Assembly: GCA_030762175.1 (NCBI GenBank)
Contig: CM060841.1
Location: 12,250,501 to 12,314,500 of the forward strand
Source: Metallyticus violacea
Taxonomy: Eukaryota; Arthropoda; Insecta; Mantodea; Metallyticidae
Length of the DNA stretch: 64,000 nucleotides
Reading direction: 5' to 3'
Under the pieces are notes generated by a model. That model searched no databases, was not told the origin of the DNA, and saw only the letters and a list, made by a program, of their open reading frames with translations. Position numbers and translations under genes: made by a program. Shown here piece after piece: positions 22,601 to 33,310 of the stretch; within the stretch, counting starts at the first letter, position 1, and the number at the start of each line of letters is the position of its first letter.

Positions 22601-23232
22601 ACTTTGTTTTCTACTTGAATATTTAGACCTAAAGTAGATGTAAATGGTGGTATATTTCACAATAGGATGTTGAGTATCTGTATCCTGACTTTATTCTTCT
22701 GGTTTGTCGGGTTTCAGAATCGGAATTTCACTTTCACTGCTATGAGAATTCATTCCAAAAATTAATTCATCACTTGAATAGACATTGTAGTTGATGTCTC
22801 ACATTTCTTTACCTGTAAGAAACTTCTTTGTGCAATTAAGTCATGGTTATAAACTGACAATCAAGGACTGCACAAAAATGCTGATTATGCACTACAATAT
22901 CAAGTATTTGACAATGATGTGAGGAAAGGCTGAGATATTTATTCTATGAACACAGAGAATTAATAAGACATCCTATCACATGATAAGTTTTTATATGGAT
23001 GGATATCAACTCTACTTCCATCTATGAAACATACACTTACCAAATCATATTAACACCTGGGTGCAGAATATAAGTTATTTCAAGTGTGGCCCATAGCATA
23101 AAGGGAGATTTAAACATCTGTGCCATTTATGGTCCTGAATGTGTTATGTTTCTCATAATGCAAGAAATGGCCTCAGTTACTGGAATACATACATATCTAT
23201 CAACATGCAGCACTTCATCAGAAATATTTATG
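19693..23232. other. Intron, mostly featureless
   Basis: Upper half of the caz intron. Besides the 93-bp tandem pair I see no element. A slightly GC-richer stretch at 20.4-22.3 kb has no coding frame that I can support. Confidence 0.5.
20119..20304. repeat. 93-bp tandem duplication
   Basis: Copies at 20119-20211 and 20212-20304 start CTACATTTA and differ at several positions. Intronic. Confidence 0.9.
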
Positions 23233-23392
23233 TAAATGTACGACACGGTACCCACGGCTTTACTTCCCTTCCGAAGGAAGCCATACTTAGGATTTTTACG
23301 CCCGAAAAAATCCATCAGTGATGGCAGGGTTCGAACCCGCGATTTTGGGTATAGGAGGCAAGTATGGTAACCAATACACCACCAGGACCGAC
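23233..23392 (-). repeat. tRNA-derived SINE (family A), head half only
   Basis: Minus-strand copy containing the head (TGGTGTATTGGTTACCATAC), box B and body as far as GTGTCGTACATTTA. The 3' half is absent. Loss of the 3' rather than the 5' end is unusual for LINE-mobilised SINEs and suggests a later deletion. Confidence 0.85.
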
Positions 23393-24395
23393 TTCCTAGA
23401 GAATTGAATCTCTAGGGTGCACTTTGTACATTTCAGAATTTCACAAAATGAAGGATGAAGCAATGAACATTTCCATACATATAAATTTGTTTTTTTAAAA
23501 AAATATTTTTCACAAATATAAATTTCAATGTTATAAGCTCTATTCAAACACAAATAACTACGAAAAAATTTATATAGGTGAATGCTGTAATTCAATGTGC
23601 TTGAATAACAAAGCAAGCCTGTTGAATGTGCTGCATTTAGCACTTTCAAGATGAATAGGGCCTATAGTGCCGAAGTTTTATGCAAGCAGTTTCTAATAGA
23701 CACGTCTTACATTAATTTTTTTAGGTATAGATATGACTTGATTACCATAATATCTTTTATATTTGCCTTTCACAAAATATTGCAAAAATTTCCTACAGAA
23801 TTTACAGGGGAAAAAAAATTCATAGTTTTGAAAAATAACCTATTATCGGTTTGCTGTTAGTTTTATCTTAATGTAAGCATAACCATTTGGTGCAGCTTAT
23901 TTCTCATTTGCTCCAGGACAGATAACCTGATGTTTTCCCTAACGGAAATCATAGTTTAAGCTTTAATAAGGGCTAGTTTTCATTGTTAAAATCACATGAA
24001 GGAACAATCTGTAATAAGCTTGAAAGAAACCAATAGTTACAAATATATTGTGCAATTTTAAATATTAGTAATTAAATGTAGCTCTATACAATGCAAAGGG
24101 GCACCATGGAGGAAGCATGTGCTGGTCCTGCTATTGTAATATTATAAAACAAAGTAAAGGAAAGGCATTGAAAAGTGGCAACAAAGTTATCTTGCTGAAT
24201 TTTTTTATAAAGTTTGTGAAATGTATTTAGAGCAGAACATAAAGTTATATCAGCTATTTGAACGACGATCAGTGCTACTTACTATTCAATGTCATACATT
24301 GCAGAATGACACATTCATTTTGTTTTACATCTGGATAGAAGTAACTGGGAATGCAATTTATGTAACTTTACAAAAAAGGCAGGACTGCAGTTTAC

Positions 24396-24623
24396 CTTGT
24401 TGAGGGTATGATGTCTGATCACTGCTAGAACCATAACTTCCATAACTCTGTTGCTGGCTCCAAGAACTGCTCTGGCTATATCCGCTCTGGTCATAACCCT
24501 GTGCTGAAGGATAGCTTGCTGTGGCACCAGATGATCCCCCTGTAGCGCCAGCTGCTGGAGCAGGTTGGGAGTAACCTGGGTAACCACTATATGCAGTGGC
24601 TCCCGTATTATAACTTCCATACT
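24396..24623 (-). CDS. caz: caz exon: Tyr/Ser/Gln-rich low-complexity domain
   Basis: A 76-codon exon, with acceptor TTTCCAG at its high-coordinate end and donor CAAG/GTAAAC at its low end. It encodes YGSYNTGATAYSG followed by Pro/Ala-, Ser- and Tyr-rich sequence with repeated G/S-Y-G/S units (SGYSQSS, QQSYGSYGSSS). This is the FET-family prion-like domain, which in FUS, EWS and TAF15 drives condensate formation and transcriptional activation (family knowledge). It enters in phase 1 and leaves in phase 1, so it is a symmetric exon that could be skipped without a frameshift. An ATG 22 bases upstream reads in frame across the acceptor, but the pyrimidine-rich acceptor argues that it is intronic. 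Confidence 0.88.
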
Positions 24624-25352
24624 CTGGAAACCACCATGTTGCCATTTAAACCATTGAAACAACTCTCATTTTCAAATACTGGAGCTCATACCTTCACTGT
24701 ATAGAAGACAAAAGTTTTATATTTTTGCAATAAAGTGTACAGAAAAAGTTAATTCCCTTATACTTTACTCCTATACATTTAACAGGACGATGTGATTCAA
24801 CAAAGTGAAGCTAGCATTAGTTACTATTAGTAGTTGGTGCACATGAATTTCTAGCAGTTCTTGAGCATGGCACATCATGAAATCTAAAATTTTCCTACTA
24901 AGTTTTGTTCTGCTTTGCAGTTCAGATGTGCACCGGACTTCACTTGGGTACATCTACAATAGGGTGTCCTTAGATTGCAAGCAGAAGTATCTCTTTCCTA
25001 CTCTCTGAAGAGAAATTATTATAGATAGAACTCACCCAAGACTTGTCAAATACACGACAACTTACAATGGAACATGGGAGTCTGCTACTTTGAAATTATC
25101 TTCAGCTGGGCAAGGTGGCTTTAGGTATCTGTGCTGCTCCCACTCCCCATATCTTGTTCCAATAAAAATAACGGGGAAAAAGAAAAAGATCTATGCAAAT
25201 TTTCAGCTCATTCAGACAACTGCAAAGCAACCCTCATCGATTACGATGATTTGACACTTTAGACCAAAGTCATTTCTTCAATTATTATTAGATAAATCTA
25301 AACCTGATCAATGCTGGCGTCGTGTTAACAGTTAGGTGTTATTCTTCGTCCA

Positions 25353-25405
25353 CTGAAGATGCCAACCGAAGTAGTTGGTGAAAGCTATGGTAGTAATTTA
25401 AACCA
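25353..25405 (+). ncRNA. Hammerhead-like motif in left PLE direct repeat
   Basis: CTGAAGA (25353-25359), stem II CCAAC/GTTGG (25362-25366 with 25374-25378), GAAA (25380-25383). Downstream, CTATGGT can pair with ACCATGG. Core boxes are intact, but I cannot place a convincing NUH cleavage position. The same motif occurs in the direct-repeat copy at 26329. Confidence 0.5.
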
Positions 25406-26328
25406 TGGACCACGGCAAAACAGCCCAGGAGAATTTAATTGTTTTAATGATAACACCGGCCGTGAAAGCCTAAAGAGTACTATAACAAACCTCTATAGGG
25501 AGGAAGTTCACAGATGCATACACCATTTTGAAAAATTGCATAAGAAGAGAAGCATGTTACTTTCAAGTTTAGCATTTTTAAGTCGATGCTGGGACTACAA
25601 TTGTATACCTAAATACCCACAGATGCATAACATAAAGAGCACTGCTGCAAATAGGATTTATAATAGAGCCGGATGAGCACTCACTCGAGAACAGACACAT
25701 TCGACGAGATCTCAACTTGCCTCTGTCTCCATGGAACTTCTAAAGCTACATATACACTTAGCATTGTCAATGTCAACACACATGTGGAACAAGATAGATT
25801 CTATTACATTCAACTGTGCTGAACATCATGGCTTCATAGCAACAGAACGCCAGAAGAAGAAATTCTACCAGCTACATAAAAAAGAAACTAGCCAAAACTT
25901 GGACCCCAACAAGGTAATTGTGAATTTATCTAGCCACCAGCTGTCTCCAGATTCAGTTTCACTTCTAGTTAAATGAAACAACTTTGCCTTAGTGCCCAAG
26001 AAGATTCCAACGGAAACCATCATTACGCAAGTAGAAAATGCTATTTGTGATCTTCCAACAGCTGATGCAGAATTTTAAAGAAAGCAAAGCCTCCTAAGAA
26101 TAATCTTAATAGGAAGGAAAGAGCACAACTCAAAAACCTACATGAGAAGGACAATATCATCCTGCCAGCTGATAAGGGCAATGCCATGGTAGTGATGGAC
26201 ACATCCAAGTATGAAGAAAAAATGAGTTCCTTATTAACACCAGGAAAAGAAAAGAAAAAAGAAAGAAAATAAAAGAAAAAAAGGATCAATACTGTCGTCG
26301 TGTTGAGTTAGGTGTTATTCTTCGTCCA

Positions 26329-26381
26329 CTGAAGATGCCAACCGGAGTAGTTGGTGAAAGCTATGGTAGTAATTTAAACCA
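26329..26381 (+). ncRNA. Hammerhead-like motif in right PLE direct repeat
   Basis: CTGAAGA (26329-26335), stem II CCAAC/GTTGG, GAAA (26356-26359). Here CTATGGT pairs perfectly with ACCATAG. The change at the last pairing base relative to the 25353 copy (G to A) keeps the helix, which hints that pairing matters. Confidence 0.5.
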
Positions 26382-26456
26382 TAGACCACGGCAAAACAGC
26401 CCGGGAGAATTTAATTGTTTTAATGACAACACCAGCCGTGAAAGCCTAAGTAGTAC

Positions 26457-26458
26457 TA

Positions 26459-26492
<34 letters not shown>

Positions 26493-26493
26493 T
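26457..26493. repeat. (TTA)n microsatellite at PLE right end
   Basis: About 12 TTA units directly after the right direct repeat of the PLE at 25.3 kb. Confidence 0.95.
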
Positions 26494-27112
26494 TGTGCGC
26501 TTCATTTACTTATTTGTAACTAAAGAAGTCTTTGATGAATGATTTTTCAATTATTGTTTCAGAACTACCGTTGTACTGCTGCCAGATGCTCATACAGTGC
26601 AAAATTACTTTTGTGACATGTTCTTCTTAGACTTGTGAAATGGCAGGTAGTTCATCACACAAGTTAAGAAAAGATTATTAAGTCTCCGTTGTTGGCTACT
26701 TCTCCAAGAAAATCACTGGAGCCAAACAACCTTGAAACCAGCAATTTTTCTGCAATGTAAGAATTGTAAATCTTACAACAAAGGAAAGTGCAGCATTGGT
26801 AATTCAAGAAGTTTACAATTTTTGGCAAAAAGCACAAACTCTTACTAGAAGAACTGACCACTGCATTTTATAAGTTATTCAACCTCTATTACAAATGGAA
26901 AGGTTTACAAAAAAAATTGCATTAGAACTGCACGCAAGGATAAAGAAAAAAATATCTACTTGTGGAAATTGTGGATGATCTCTTTCACACAGCTCATTCA
27001 GATGCTTTCAAACAGATGAGAAATAAGGAGGATAAGAATTTGTTAATAATGCTTCAGTGCCATACAAGACAACCTGGCTGCACAGTTGGTGTAGATCAAA
27101 AAGTAAAACAAG

Positions 27113-27470
27113 AAATGGAGCGACATTTTGTAATACGGTACTGAAAACGTGGCAATAAATGGCACTTTTCAACACATTAAGAACAATTTAGAGAAGCAAG
27201 GAAAATAAATAAATAAAAAAAACTTGAGAAATGGAACAACATTTTGCGGCATGATACTGAAAACCTGGTAATAAATCACACTTCTTTTCAATACCTTAGA
27301 AACCAATTTGGAGAAGGAGGAGGAGGAGCAGGAAGAAAGAAAAGGAGGAAAACTTATGAAGAAATGGAACATTTTATGGTGTATACTGAAAACTGATGAT
27401 AATGGTATTTCTTTCCAACACCTTACAAAGCAATTTAGAGAAGTAAGACACACACAAATTTCGCACCTAA
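27113..27470. repeat. Three diverged tandem units, 115-135 bp
   Basis: Units start with GAAATGGA at about 27113, 27227 and 27361, and each contains a TACTGAAAAC...AATAA...TTTCAACACC-like series ending in AATTTAGAGAAG. The second has an inserted GGAGGAGGAGGAGCAGGAAG purine stretch. Function unknown. Confidence 0.7.
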
Positions 27471-28869
27471 CAGCCAAGAATTAGTGTTGTACTGGGATGG
27501 AAAGCTGCTACCAGCACTCACAAGTATTGGCAAATAACAGTAACTTTTCAAGTCCCAACATCCTCAGGAAAACAGCAAATGGGGTATAACCGATAAAATT
27601 CAAGGACATTGCTGTGATACAAAAGCAATGCCTGTATGAATTGAGTAAAATTGTTCAATCTTGACCTGTTGTATCCTTGTCAAATTTTTGAGTTAATTTT
27701 AACTGTTGACTCATAGATTGGTGCAAATTCTGATCCAGACATGCTTTTCATAAGGTTAAAAAAAACCTGTTAAAAAAATCAATGAAGTGTGTCCTACCAT
27801 TCTTGAATTTCTTGATTATAGAAATTACTGTTGTACATAAAAATGTTTTTCTTTTATAGAAGTTGTGTGACTAAAAAGAACCTATTATTAAATTCATGTT
27901 ATTCCAAAAATTTTTCTAATTTGCTTTCAGGTATTTTTTTTTCCAAAAAGCATAGATTTTTTGGTTGTTGACTGGAAAAAGATAGACAGATGGGAACATA
28001 ACTTTTAGAAAGTTGAAAAATAAGATCCACCGTAAACTACAACTGCTTTAAAGGGACATTATCATACAAAACTTTTAAGAATTATATATTAATGTAACTC
28101 ATATACTCATACAAAGAAGCTTAATGTACTAATATTATGACATCAGAGTTTTTATACGTCACATGCAAATTTATGATAGCCCCCCCCCCCCAGTCTGTTA
28201 TGTGCTTATTGCCTGATATGCTCATAGCTGCATGTGCAGTTAATAACACTAGACAGCAGCCCACTGCATGATATGCATATCTGAAGTCAATAGCACAGCT
28301 GATTTGAATACAATGTCATGTTTAGTATTATGGTAGTGATATATAGTGTACAGGAATGTAGAAACTTCTTAAAATAAAACCTTCCAGAATCTTATTAGTA
28401 CAGATTACAACAGCATGATTATGCTACCAGGTTTAATTTTGATTGGATTTTCAATAATGTTAGTAACAGTGTAATCCAAAATTAATTTCTTCACAGTCAA
28501 AGCTTAATTTTATCTTCACAGGCAACATTCCATCAGCTAATGCAGCTGTGTGCAGGCAAGAGGCCATCATATCTTCCATATAAAGAATAAAAACTTCCTT
28601 GCCATATTATGATTACTTTTATTAGCACAATTTACTACTGAAAAAGCTATAAAACAATGAATTCATACTTTCAACAACTTAAAATCATACTGCCCTCTGG
28701 CCCTCCCTACTGATACGTGAATTATCAATATTTAAATTTCTTGCTTTACTTTTGAAACCATTTCAATTCACTTTAGTTCCTTTCTCAAATGTTATGCAGC
28801 AGTAAGCATCATTATACACATAAAGAAGGCAATATTAGGTGACCTACTTCACTACATGACTTATCTATC

Positions 28870-29110
28870 AGAACATGTTTCAAGAGCTTTTGCTCTCATA
28901 CTCAGTTGTCAACTGATCTAACACTAGCTGGCAATGTGACCTCTGGTAATTCCAATATAAAGTGAAATAAGAAGTCTATTGGCAAAATGTTGCATGCTTC
29001 ACTTTATATTGCAACCATCAGATGTTGTGTGTCACATGCCAGCATTAGTTGGTTCCTGCTTTATTACAAGAGCACATGCTCTTAAAATATGTTCTGAAAG
29101 AATCAGTTAG
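28870..29110. repeat. Imperfect inverted repeat with a hammerhead-like motif at each end
   Basis: Left arm phrase CTAGCTGGCAATGTGAC through CCAATATAAAGTGAA, and the inverse of TTCACTTTATATTGCAACC through GTCACATGCCAGCATTAG, form long arms with small indels. The outer ends carry mirrored hammerhead-like stems (AGAGC/GCTCT at 28883-28896, and AAGAGCACATGCTCTT near 29069). Confidence 0.75.
28877..28905 (-). ncRNA. Hammerhead-like motif (one core change)
   Basis: Minus strand: CTGAGTA (G8 changed), stem II AGAGC-AAAA-GCTCT, then T and GAAAC (28881-28877), followed by ATGTTCTG. The tail GAAACATGTTCT is shared with the motifs at 61.4 and 62.2 kb. Confidence 0.42.
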
Positions 29111-29809
29111 TGAAATTTGCAGTAACCCATACAGATTTCTTTACGTTTATAATCAATCTACTTCACTATTTCTAACTTCCTATTAAGTTTCCAAGCATAA
29201 TCATATGTAAAATGTGTCTCTTTTAACTTTATTCTGCATATAAATAGAACTATATCCTTCAGCAACCCCCCTTCCATTTGTTGAAGCTGTTTGCAGGCAT
29301 GGATTGTCGAGCCCATGGCACAATGTAACAACTGAGTTGCCGGAATCACATGCAAGAACAATGCCAATAGTTATAACTCAGAAAAATGAAGTGTGTTAGT
29401 GAACAAACTGACTTTCTGTTCTTTTCACTATGTAATGTCAGGCGGCAAGCAAATGCAGTAACCAAATCACACATACCCATGTAATAATCAAGCAAGATGT
29501 ACCATATGGCAACAATGCACTACGCTACTGCTGCATTACTGTGACTTTGATATTCTTTTGAGTAAGCCATTTAGTATAACAGCGAATGTGCAGACTATTC
29601 CCTATCCCCTTTCCACATGAGAAACAGGATGCAGCATGCATGCCTACAATAGCCTGCCAGTAATACCAGTTGAAAGTGCATTAATGATGAATACAATCAG
29701 TGGCAGTAATAATTTGTTATTAATCATTGACAAACACAATGGTGAGAGCAAAAAGAACCACCGAGATTACTTATCAAGGAATTGTACCAAATTCCAGATG
29801 TTTTCTGCA

Positions 29810-30250
29810 GTCTACACCAACATTAAATCTGTATATACATCATGTTTATAAAGGGAGAAAAAATAAGTTCCATGAATAAAATGGAGGAAGAAGCAACATT
29901 AAATCTGTATATACATTATGTTTACAAAGTGAGATTGATTTATTAATTTATCGACGCTCTTTAATATCTCAGGTCATCAGTATCCCATTCAACTCAGAGC
30001 GTGAAATGGCCGACAAATTGCTCTGAGGCCTCTCTTTCAGGCTTGAGGTTCTTTTTCATGCCGTAAATGTATGAAATGGGACCCACGGCTTTTCTTCCTT
30101 TCGAAAGGAAGCCACACTTAGGATTTTTACGCCCGAAAAAATCCATCGGTCCTGGCCGGGTTCGAACCCGCGATCTTGGGTTTAGGAGGCAAGTATGGTT
30201 ACAAAGTGGGGAAAAAATAAGTTCCATGAATAAAATGGAGGGAAAAGTAT
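29810..30250. repeat. About 75-bp tandem duplication split by a SINE
   Basis: AACATTAAATCTGTATATAC occurs at about 29820 and 29895; AATAAGTTCCATGAATAAAA with TGGAGG occurs after the first copy (29861) and again after the SINE (30219). Removing the SINE and one TTACAAAGTG restores two adjacent copies. Confidence 0.8.
29932..30198 (-). repeat. tRNA-derived SINE (family A), 5'-truncated, perfect TSD
   Basis: Minus-strand copy missing the first part of box A. It is bounded by a perfect 10-bp target-site duplication, TTACAAAGTG, at 29922-29931 and 30199-30208. The high similarity to the other copies and the intact duplication point to a fairly recent insertion. It landed in a local tandem duplication (see 29810-30250). 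Confidence 0.92.
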
Positions 30251-31640
30251 GCAAGTATTTAGTAAACAAAAGCATATAGAATAAAGATGCATGAGCTATG
30301 ATTGAAATAAGCACTTTGCTTCCTGCTGACATGAGAAAAGTTGCATATTGAAGAGCTTTACAAGGGCCTCTCATAGTTTTGGTGGTGGATAAATAAAATA
30401 ACATTGATCCAATGACCATGTAAACTTTTGTTGTCAGCTATTGTAATTGTGCATTATTTGAAATAAAGATCTTTCTCTACTTATGATGCACAAGACTTTG
30501 TTGCACATAAGTGGATATATAAATTAAGTTTATATGCCAGGGGTACACTTACAATCCACATATAATAAATGAGGTTTAAGATTGAGTATGGTGTGGAGTC
30601 ACAATAACCGGATCAATATTTATATAAGACAATCTCAGCTTTGCTGGTTCACAGAATTAAAATTCCTGCACATGATTTTTCCTTATTTTACCATCAATTC
30701 ACCAGTAAATTGGAGGGGTCTAGCCACTGAAGCACAAATGTTGCACCAGCATCTTTGAAGTCCCTCATTCCTGAAAATATTTATCAATGAAATCAGAAGT
30801 AGAAAAATGTGAATGGCAACTGATGACATCTTTCCCTACACATTGGTGCTACTACTGAAACACAGCCTGCTGCTTTTCCAGTTTCTTTACACAATACACA
30901 TTTTTATACATATGAAACAATGTATTTGGATGTTTCAACTTCTCAATAGCAATATAAACGAAAGACAAATAACCATGTCAGGACACCAAACAATCTTGAA
31001 TTCTAAATCTTATTCATTGGATCATTACACTACTGTACATAACAAAATGATTCATTCCAGCAAAATTATTTGAACAATATCAATGCACAAGCATACAATT
31101 CAAATCAGTCAAAAATGTGATTCATTTAATGTAATATTTAATATAATTAAAAAATTATAGTAACAATACTTAAACAAATGAAAAATGCTTGAACTGCAAT
31201 TTTTCTTACACATAACATACAAAATAAAACCCTCCATGTGAGCAATATACAAAATCATAAGACGGGCACATGTGGTGACCTAAGTGAATAACTCTCCTAC
31301 ATATGGATTTTTAACCTATCCTGACAGAATATTGATGTAGCAATTACTGTTCTTTGAGTGCTGCATTCATAAGTAGGATTGAGCTTGTGGTCCAATATGA
31401 CATTCCTACACAGTAAAGTTATTAGATTTACAGGCCAGTAGAGTGCAGCTGTGTATCAGGAGAAGTCAGATGCCAAGACCATATACATGTGCTGGTAACA
31501 GTTTGTTAGTTAGGCATTATCTGCAAGTGATTATGCATTCCTATATTAGTGCTTTCATTATTTGTAAGTTGTATACTAATTATTCATTACCTGTCACATC
31601 ATTTGAGAAGCCCCAGAAAAATTTTTGAACTGCTGTCTGA
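30250..31640. other. First caz intron, nothing recognised
   Basis: AT-rich; short chance frames only. Confidence 0.5.
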
Positions 31641-32245
31641 ACTCGGCAGTCACTTCCCTTTCTCTGACTTCATCTTAAAATTATATTTAAAAGGATCAAG
31701 CAAAGCCACTTGGATCTAGTTCAGGGCTATCGAGAGGATGCTAGTGGACTTCCCACTTGAAATCGTGAGGCTGATTTTTTTTTTTGGCAGTATGAGGATG
31801 CACATTATCATGCAAAAGCTACACATCTTTGGTTAAACATCCTAGTCATTTCTACGGAATGGCCTCGCAAAGTTTCTGAGGATGTTACGGTAGAAGTTGG
31901 CATTCACAGTTTGTCCTTCAGAGTGGAATGTGTAAGTAGTACGCATTTGTGATCCTAGAAGAATGATCACTTTACCAACAGATAGTGTCACTTGTAAACC
32001 ATTTTTTACCCCACAGGTGATATACAATGTTTGCACTGCATTGATGCACACTTTGTCTAGGCTGCCAATGGTAAGACTCATCACCTACAACAATTCCCGC
32101 AATTATATCGTGTCCATCGCGGCAGCAATTGAGATGCTGTATGCCAGACCCATTCTTTGCATTTTGTGTAATTGAGTCAGCATGTGCGGCACCCATCATG
32201 CACAGACTTTGTGAAAAGCTAACCTTTCATGCATATATATATATA
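31640..32245 (-). pseudogene. Degenerate mariner transposase
   Basis: Minus-strand pieces in three frames: M-H-E-R-L-A-F-H-K-V-C-A then, after a stop, W-V-P-H-M-L-T (the helix-turn-helix/linker WVPxxL block), V-G-D-E-S-Y (first catalytic Asp block, GDETW in intact copies), K-C-A-S-M-Q-C-K-H-C-I-S-P, V-N-A-N-F-Y-R-N-I-L-R, and H-D-N-V-H-P-H-T-A (second Asp block, HDNARPHTA). These are the ordered landmarks of mariner transposases. Several frameshifts and stops make it inactive. The N-terminal part is replaced by the polymerase fragment upstream. Confidence 0.8.
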
Positions 32246-32246
32246 A

Positions 32247-33310
32247 TTGCGCTGGGTCAAAAATCCATACGTTGTGCACTTTTTCCACACATAGACCCAT
32301 TTGAAAGTAATATTTAAAATTTTCACTATGTACTAAATACCACTCTTTTGGCAAAAATGTGGTGCATAACCGGTTATCGAAATGATGTGGGGCCAACAGA
32401 AACTCTACATGTGCATCGTGAAGGTAATCAGGATAGGTTAGGTCCACCAAGGATAAAAAGCAATGTCTGCTTGAAAGTGACCAATTCTCAAAGTCTGGCA
32501 GCAGGTCAGTTCTGTTGCTTACCAATTCACAAGGCAAGTTTTGCAGCATAACCTTGGCACACAGCGCGTTCACATCGAGATATAATATACGCTCCGCTTT
32601 GATTCGATTCATTTTTGCATAACGTTTAATGCATTGAGAAACGCCGCAGCGGATCTGATTTTGAATCAACGTATATAAAAAAATTTCTCGTATGATTCTG
32701 AAATAGTCTGGGTTTTGGTTTACCACAAAATGCCACGTAAACCCTGATGCTCCTTGAAAACACACTGGGTCAGTTCGATAGGCATAAAAGGCATTTAGAC
32801 GAAACAATTCAAATACATCAGCTAGCAGCAATGCATCCAATCTAAGGTAGTAGTTGTGGTACTGTTCAAATTTAACATAACCCTTTTCTCGCCATATCGC
32901 AATTGCACTATTCTTGCCCTGCATTGAATTGTGCAAATGTGAATACCATGCATTATCATCGGTAGGAAGGGGTTGGTTTAATTTGTTGTTGTCGAACCAC
33001 TCATATAGAAATGGTGCCTTTTCATTCGCATCCTTTTTCAATGGAGTAAAAGGTTCCCGAAATTCGTAAACAATAAATCTGTTACATAAGGCTTCTTCAT
33101 CTTTTGGACTTAAGTACCATACAGTGTGAACAACCTATGCTCTCCATAATTAATTTCTGTTGTTCGGATTAAATTTTCAACTCGTTGCTAATTCGCTTCT
33201 ATAGCAAAGTCCATTGGTCAGTCAAAGTAGTGTGAGCCTTCAACACATGCATATCCTTCAAAGAATTTCTGTACCCTATAGCAAAACAGCTTAATGTGAC
33301 AAGCACTTCT
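32247..33310 (-). pseudogene. Protein-primed DNA polymerase B fragment (virus/Maverick type)
   Basis: A minus-strand frame is open from 33138 to 32196, with further matching sequence to about 33310 beyond a stop. It contains Y-Y-L-R-L-D-A-L-L-L-A-D-V-F-E-L-F-R (exonuclease III region, Tyr-x3-Asp), Y-R-T-D-P, F-Q-G-A-S-G-F-T-W-H, I-R-C-G-V-S, and L-Y-L-D-V-N-A-L-C-A (polymerase motif A, usually D-x2-S-L-Y-P/A). This is the organellar/viral family-B polymerase group (DNA_pol_B_2), found in Maverick/Polinton elements, adintoviruses, bidnaviruses and linear plasmids. Palm motifs B and C are missing: the sequence breaks off after V-W-I-F-D-P-A-Q at a TA-rich junction with the mariner piece. No integrase or capsid gene is seen nearby. 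It is an inactive endogenous fragment; which of these sources it came from is not resolved. Confidence 0.82.

Larger units (their letters stand above)
25315..26458 (+). mobile_element. Penelope-like element, N-terminal ORF between direct repeats
   Basis: Direct repeats of about 165-170 bp (25320-25487 and 26288-26456) both carry CTGAAGA...GAAA motifs. Between them an interrupted frame reads RCIHHFEKLHKKRSMLLSSL, A-F-L-S-R-C, STAANRIYNRAG, MELLKLHIHLALSMSTHMWN, IDSITFNCAEHHGFIATERQ, NLDPNKVIVNLSSHQLSPDS and then ILPADKGNAM-V-V-M-D. ADKGN(A)xVVMD is the conserved block just before the reverse transcriptase core of PLEs. A few stops interrupt it, and the RT and endonuclease are missing. The arrangement matches the pseudo-LTR layout of PLEs. 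A (TTA)n tract starts at the right boundary. Confidence 0.8.

Noticed and set aside
24624..24645. ATG in frame just upstream of the 24396-24623 exon (would give MATWWFPEYGS)
   Set aside because: It lies across a good acceptor (TTTCCAG), and a better-supported start exon joins at exactly that acceptor; not excluded.
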